Source of the DNA: Cupriavidus pinatubonensis
GTDB taxonomy: Bacteria; Pseudomonadota; Gammaproteobacteria; Burkholderiales; Burkholderiaceae
Direction of reading: 5' to 3'
Assembly: GCF_019602855.1 (NCBI RefSeq)
Contig: NZ_CP080767.1
Span: 3,720,001 to 3,784,000, forward strand
Length of the DNA: 64,000 nt
The stretch's first letter is position 1, and the number at the start of each line of letters is the position of its first letter. The notes under the pieces were generated by a model, which worked only from the letters and a program-made list of their open reading frames with translations, was not told where the DNA came from and searched no databases. The position numbers and the translations under genes are program-made. Below, piece after piece: positions 60,966-64,000 of this stretch.

Positions 60966-61903
60966 ACTGGCTGCGCCAGATGCCGCCGCAGCCAGTCCGT
61001 CAGCGCCGCAAATACCTTGCTGCGCAACGGCTCGGCCTCGTTGAAGATCTCATGGTAGCCCTCGCCGAACCACACTTCTTCGCGGAGATCTGCCGGCACA
61101 TGATCGAAGAAGGTCCGGCTTCCGCCCGGATCGACGATCTTGTCCGCGCCGCCGACTAGCATCAGCATCGGTGCCTCCAGCCGCGGCGCATCGGTCTGCG
61201 CTTGCGCCATGCCCCGGATGAAGCTCTCAAGTACGCCGGCCGTAATCGTGGTCTGTACCAGCGGATCAGCGCGATAGCGCGCCACGACATGCGCGTCGTG
61301 CGACAGCATGCGCGCATCGATCGGGTTGGGCACGCGCAAGCGCGGCGCCAGCGTAAGAAGTACGCGGTGGATCGTCAGCATCGTCGGAGACAACCGCAAT
61401 GCCAGCGCCGGCGACGACAGCACCAGCGCACGCACCGGGCGCAAGCGCGCAGTGGCGAAGCGCGCGGCGACCAGCCCTCCCATGCTGTGGCCGAGCAGGA
61501 TCGGCAGTTCCTTCCAGACCCGCACTGCCGCGTCATGGATTTCGACAAGGTCATTGAGGTAGGCATCGGGATGTTCCGCGACCATGCGCGCCCCACCGCT
61601 CGCACCATGGCCGCGCTGGTCGTATGCACGCACACGCAGGCCCAATCCGCACAGCACCTCGGCCACATGCTGGTAGCGGCCGCAGTGCTCAGCCAGCCCA
61701 TGGACGAGCAACACGCAGCCGACCGTTTCGGGGAACATGCACGGATCCGGTTCCCAGGTGCGCAGCAGCAGTTCGGTGCCGTCGCGCATACGCTGGCGGC
61801 TTTCTACTGCTGCAAGACCGGGCGCTTTGCCAGCCGCGTCCGCAGGACCGGATGGGCCTGCTTCAGCAGGATGAACGGGGTTTTCCGTCATGGGCTTGTC
61901 CAT
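60962..61903 (-). CDS. Monoacylglycerol-lipase-like alpha/beta hydrolase
   Basis: This 313-residue serine hydrolase has the oxyanion region LLVHGLAEHCGRY, the nucleophile elbow GHSMGG (Ser140), Asp in MLMLVGGADKIVDPGGS and the catalytic His in GEGYHEIFNE. The pattern AYDQRGHGASGG is typical of Hydrolase_4 / monoacylglycerol lipase. The N-terminal 35 residues are Pro/Ala-rich and unconserved; ATG at codon 5 could be the start. No signal peptide is seen. The stop overlaps the convergent lysR stop by 4 bases. It reads downstream of cueR by 54 bases and may share its transcript. Confidence 0.92.
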   Translation of the reverse strand: MDKPMTENPVHPAEAGPSGPADAAGKAPGLAAVESRQRMRDGTELLLRTWEPDPCMFPETVGCVLLVHGLAEHCGRYQHVAEVLCGLGLRVRAYDQRGHGASGGARMVAEHPDAYLNDLVEIHDAAVRVWKELPILLGHSMGGLVAARFATARLRPVRALVLSSPALALRLSPTMLTIHRVLLTLAPRLRVPNPIDARMLSHDAHVVARYRADPLVQTTITAGVLESFIRGMAQAQTDAPRLEAPMLMLVGGADKIVDPGGSRTFFDHVPADLREEVWFGEGYHEIFNEAEPLRSKVFAALTDWLRRHLAQPV

Positions 61904-61957
61904 CCGCGGGTCTCCTCCCGATGCCGCCCGACCGGCGCGGGGGCATTGCGTTTCTGA

Positions 61958-62407
61958 TTATTGTTCGTCCGCCACCGTACCGCTACATGCGCCCTCACCA
62001 TGGCAATGCGCATGGTCATCGGGCTGCGCGAAGTCGGCGAGGATGGGGCAATCGGGCCGGTCGTCGCCGCTGCAGGCCTCGGCCAGCGCGCGCAGCGTAT
62101 CGCGCATCGCGGCAAGTTCGGCAATCCGCTTTTCCAGGTCCGCCACATGCCGCAGCGTCATCGCCTTCACATCTGCGCTGGCGCGCCGGCGGTCATGCCA
62201 CAGCGACAGCAGCCCGCGGATCTCCTCGAGCGAGAACCCGAGACTACGGGCGCGCCGCACGAAGCGCAAGGTATGCACGGCGCGCTCGTCGTAGCGGCGG
62301 TAGCCGCCTTCGGTGCGCGGCGGCGCATCGACCAGGCCGATGGACTCGTAGTGCCGGATCATCTTCGCCGAAACGCCAGAGGCGTCCGCTGCCTCGCCGA
62401 TATTCAT
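61958..62407 (-). CDS. cueR: Copper-responsive MerR-family regulator CueR
   Basis: This 149-residue protein has the Mer[45 protein letters not shown] and a long dimer helix. The metal loop has Cys112 and Cys120 in [12 protein letters not shown], the same two residues and numbering as E. coli CueR; the Cys79 of Cd/Pb/Zn sensors is absent. So it is a Cu(I)/Ag(I) activator. A tail [10 protein letters not shown] is added at the C-terminus and may bind metal too. Its ATG overlaps the copA stop by 4 bases (ATGA), so it lies in the same operon behind the pump instead of divergent. Confidence 0.94.
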   Translation of the reverse strand: MNIGEAADASGVSAKMIRHYESIGLVDAPPRTEGGYRRYDERAVHTLRFVRRARSLGFSLEEIRGLLSLWHDRRRASADVKAMTLRHVADLEKRIAELAAMRDTLRALAEACSGDDRPDCPILADFAQPDDHAHCHGEGACSGTVADEQ

Positions 62408-64000
62408 GCCTTTGCTCCTGTTTCACCCGTCTCGCCACCCGGATGCCAGCGCCGCAGCAGCAACGCGTTGCTGACGACGCTCACGCTCGAGAACGCCATC
62501 GCGGCCCCGGCGACCACCGGGTTCAGCAGCCCTGCCGCAGCCAGCGGAATGCCGACCACGTTGTAGAAGAACGCCCAGAACAGGTTCTGGCGAATCTTGC
62601 GCACGGTGCGGTGTGACACGGCCAGCGCGTCGGCGACGAGCGCCGGATCCCCGCGCATCAGCGTGATCCCCGCTGCGTGCATGGCGACATCGGTACCAGT
62701 GGACATCGCAATGCCGACATCGGCCGCGGCCAGCGCTGGCGCATCGTTGATGCCATCGCCGACCATGGCCACCACCGCGCCATCCTGGCCGAGCGCACGC
62801 ACACGCGCCGCCTTGTCTTCGGGCAGTACCTCGGCCTGTACTTCATCGAGACCGAGCGCCTGGGCCACGCGTGCCGCGGCGCCCTTGTTGTCGCCGGTCA
62901 GCATCACCGTGCGCACGCCGGCTGCGCGCAGCCGCGCAATGGCCGCGGGTGCGCCGGGCTTGATGGCATCGCCAAACGCCACCAGGCCAGTGACGCGTGG
63001 CGGCTGCGTTTCCACCAGCCACGACACCGTGCGACCCTCGTCGCGCAGGCGTTCCGCCGCCGCCTGCAGCGTACCCGCATCAGCGCCGAGCGCTTCGCGC
63101 AGCCGTTCGCTGCCGAGCTGCAGCGCTTGCCCGTCGACCACGCCGGCAATGCCGCGCCCCGGCAACGCCTGCACATCAGTGGCCGCGGGTGCGGTGATGC
63201 CGCGCGTTTGCGCCGCATTCAGCACCGCGCGCGCCAGCGGGTGCTCGCTTCCTGCCTGAAGTGCCGCCAGCCGCGCCAGCAGCCTGGCGCCGTCGGCATC
63301 CTCCGGGTCGGCGGCGTGCAGCGCCACCACTTCCGGCCGGCCCACGGTCAGCGTGCCGGTCTTGTCGAACGCCACCACGCTCACGCGATGGGCAATCTCG
63401 AGCGCCTCTGCATCCTTGATCAGAATGCCCGCGCGCGCACCGGCGCCGGTGCCGGCCATGATCGCGGTTGGCGTGGCGAGCCCCAGCGCGCACGGGCAGG
63501 CGATCACCAGCACTGCCACCGCATTGAGCAGTGCCGTTTCCCAGTCGCCCGCGAACAGGCCCCAGCCGAGCAGCGTCACCAGCGCAATGCCCAGCACCAC
63601 CGGCACGAACACCGCGCTGACCTGGTCGACCAGGCGCTGGATCGGTGCCTTGGCCGCCTGCGCATGCTCGACCATGCGGATGATGCGAGCAAGCACGGTC
63701 TCGGCGCCCACCGCGACAGTGCGCGCTACCAGCAGCCCTTCGAAATTGATGGCGCCGCCGGTGAGCTTGTCGCCGGGGCCCTTCGGTACGGGCACGCTTT
63801 CGCCGGTCAGCATCGATTCATCGGCATGGCTGCTGCCTTCGATCACCACGGCATCGACGGGGATACGCTCGCCCGGACGCACCACCACTTCGTCCCCCAC
63901 ACGCACCGATCCCAGCGGCACCGTCACTTCCTGGCCGTCGCGGCGCACGCGAGCGGTGTCGGGTCGCAGCGCGGCGAGCGCGCGGATGGCATCGGCGGTC
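62404..64000 (-). CDS. copA: Copper-exporting P1B-type ATPase CopA (C-terminal part, cut by the window edge)
   Basis: About 532 C-terminal residues are in the window; the frame is still open at base 64000, so the N-terminal metal-binding and first membrane segments lie outside. Visible parts: actuator domain with [14 protein letters not shown], the transmembrane CPC motif in [13 protein letters not shown] (codons near 63490-63498), the phosphorylated Asp in [12 protein letters not shown] (codon 63364-63366), and the hinge [21 protein letters not shown]. The C-terminal membrane helices have [23 protein letters not shown] and [20 protein letters not shown]. These are the Cu+-type P1B-1 signatures. 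Its stop overlaps cueR. Confidence 0.96.
   Translation of the reverse strand, partial: TADAIRALAALRPDTARVRRDGQEVTVPLGSVRVGDEVVVRPGERIPVDAVVIEGSSHADESMLTGESVPVPKGPGDKLTGGAINFEGLLVARTVAVGAETVLARIIRMVEHAQAAKAPIQRLVDQVSAVFVPVVLGIALVTLLGWGLFAGDWETALLNAVAVLVIACPCALGLATPTAIMAGTGAGARAGILIKDAEALEIAHRVSVVAFDKTGTLTVGRPEVVALHAADPEDADGARLLARLAALQAGSEHPLARAVLNAAQTRGITAPAATDVQALPGRGIAGVVDGQALQLGSERLREALGADAGTLQAAAERLRDEGRTVSWLVETQPPRVTGLVAFGDAIKPGAPAAIARLRAAGVRTVMLTGDNKGAAARVAQALGLDEVQAEVLPEDKAARVRALGQDGAVVAMVGDGINDAPALAAADVGIAMSTGTDVAMHAAGITLMRGDPALVADALAVSHRTVRKIRQNLFWAFFYNVVGIPLAAAGLLNPVVAGAAMAFSSVSVVSNALLLRRWHPGGETGETGAKA

Overview
The window is high-GC DNA with dense genes and no visible insertion sequence, phage, CRISPR array or tRNA/rRNA gene. 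The protein set and the gene order (atp operon followed by parB-parA-rsmG-mnmG, tandem glycine riboswitch before gcvTHP, several branched-chain-amino-acid-type ABC systems, TctC/Bug proteins) point to a betaproteobacterium of the Burkholderiales, most likely Cupriavidus or Ralstonia. That assignment is inference from recalled protein similarity, not a search. The cluster of parS sites next to parAB and mnmG says this is the origin-proximal centromere region of the main chromosome.

Layout. 0-4.4 kb: end of a periplasmic binding protein gene, an OmpR-type response regulator and its sensor kinase (one minus-strand operon with an inverted-repeat operator candidate), and the Rep helicase. 4.6-12.8 kb (plus strand): a small lipoprotein, then a sigma-70 promoter, tandem glycine riboswitch and intrinsic terminator that control gcvT-gcvH-gcvP; a DUF421 membrane protein, sdaA (serine to pyruvate) and an ETHE1-like persulfide dioxygenase follow. 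12.9-18 kb: a glycine-zipper envelope protein, a coupled ybdK/cation-antiporter pair, and a large TPR protein. 18-25.9 kb (minus): an orphan Leu/Ile/Val-type binding protein, the trifunctional proline catabolic protein PutA with a cluster of GTTGCA operator half-sites upstream, and PriA. 26.4-29 kb: hemE, an HSL-type esterase and a CoA-binding protein.

29.6-37.2 kb holds the complete F-type ATP synthase operon atpIBEFHAGDC (minus strand, promoter visible). 37.5-43 kb is the partition locus: parB, parA, rsmG, mnmG, with a perfect parS inside mnmG and two further perfect copies plus one degenerate copy in the 1-kb gene-free region behind it. That gene-free region also holds a large nested inverted repeat lying between parS sites. 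43-62 kb is accessory metabolism and transport: an N-formylglutamate amidohydrolase/TctC pair with a divergent LysR gene, two separate five-component liv-type ABC systems (one with a LivM-LivG fusion), a TauE-type exporter, a GMC oxidoreductase with a divergent LysR regulator and a clear operator palindrome, and a monoacylglycerol-lipase-like hydrolase. The window ends inside a copper P-type ATPase gene whose stop overlaps the start of cueR.

How it works together: glycine taken into the cleavage system can be routed through serine to pyruvate by SdaA; proline goes to glutamate by PutA; three binding-protein systems bring in amino acids or related acids. The rest is core replication, partition, translation-fidelity and energy machinery typical of an origin-proximal neighbourhood.
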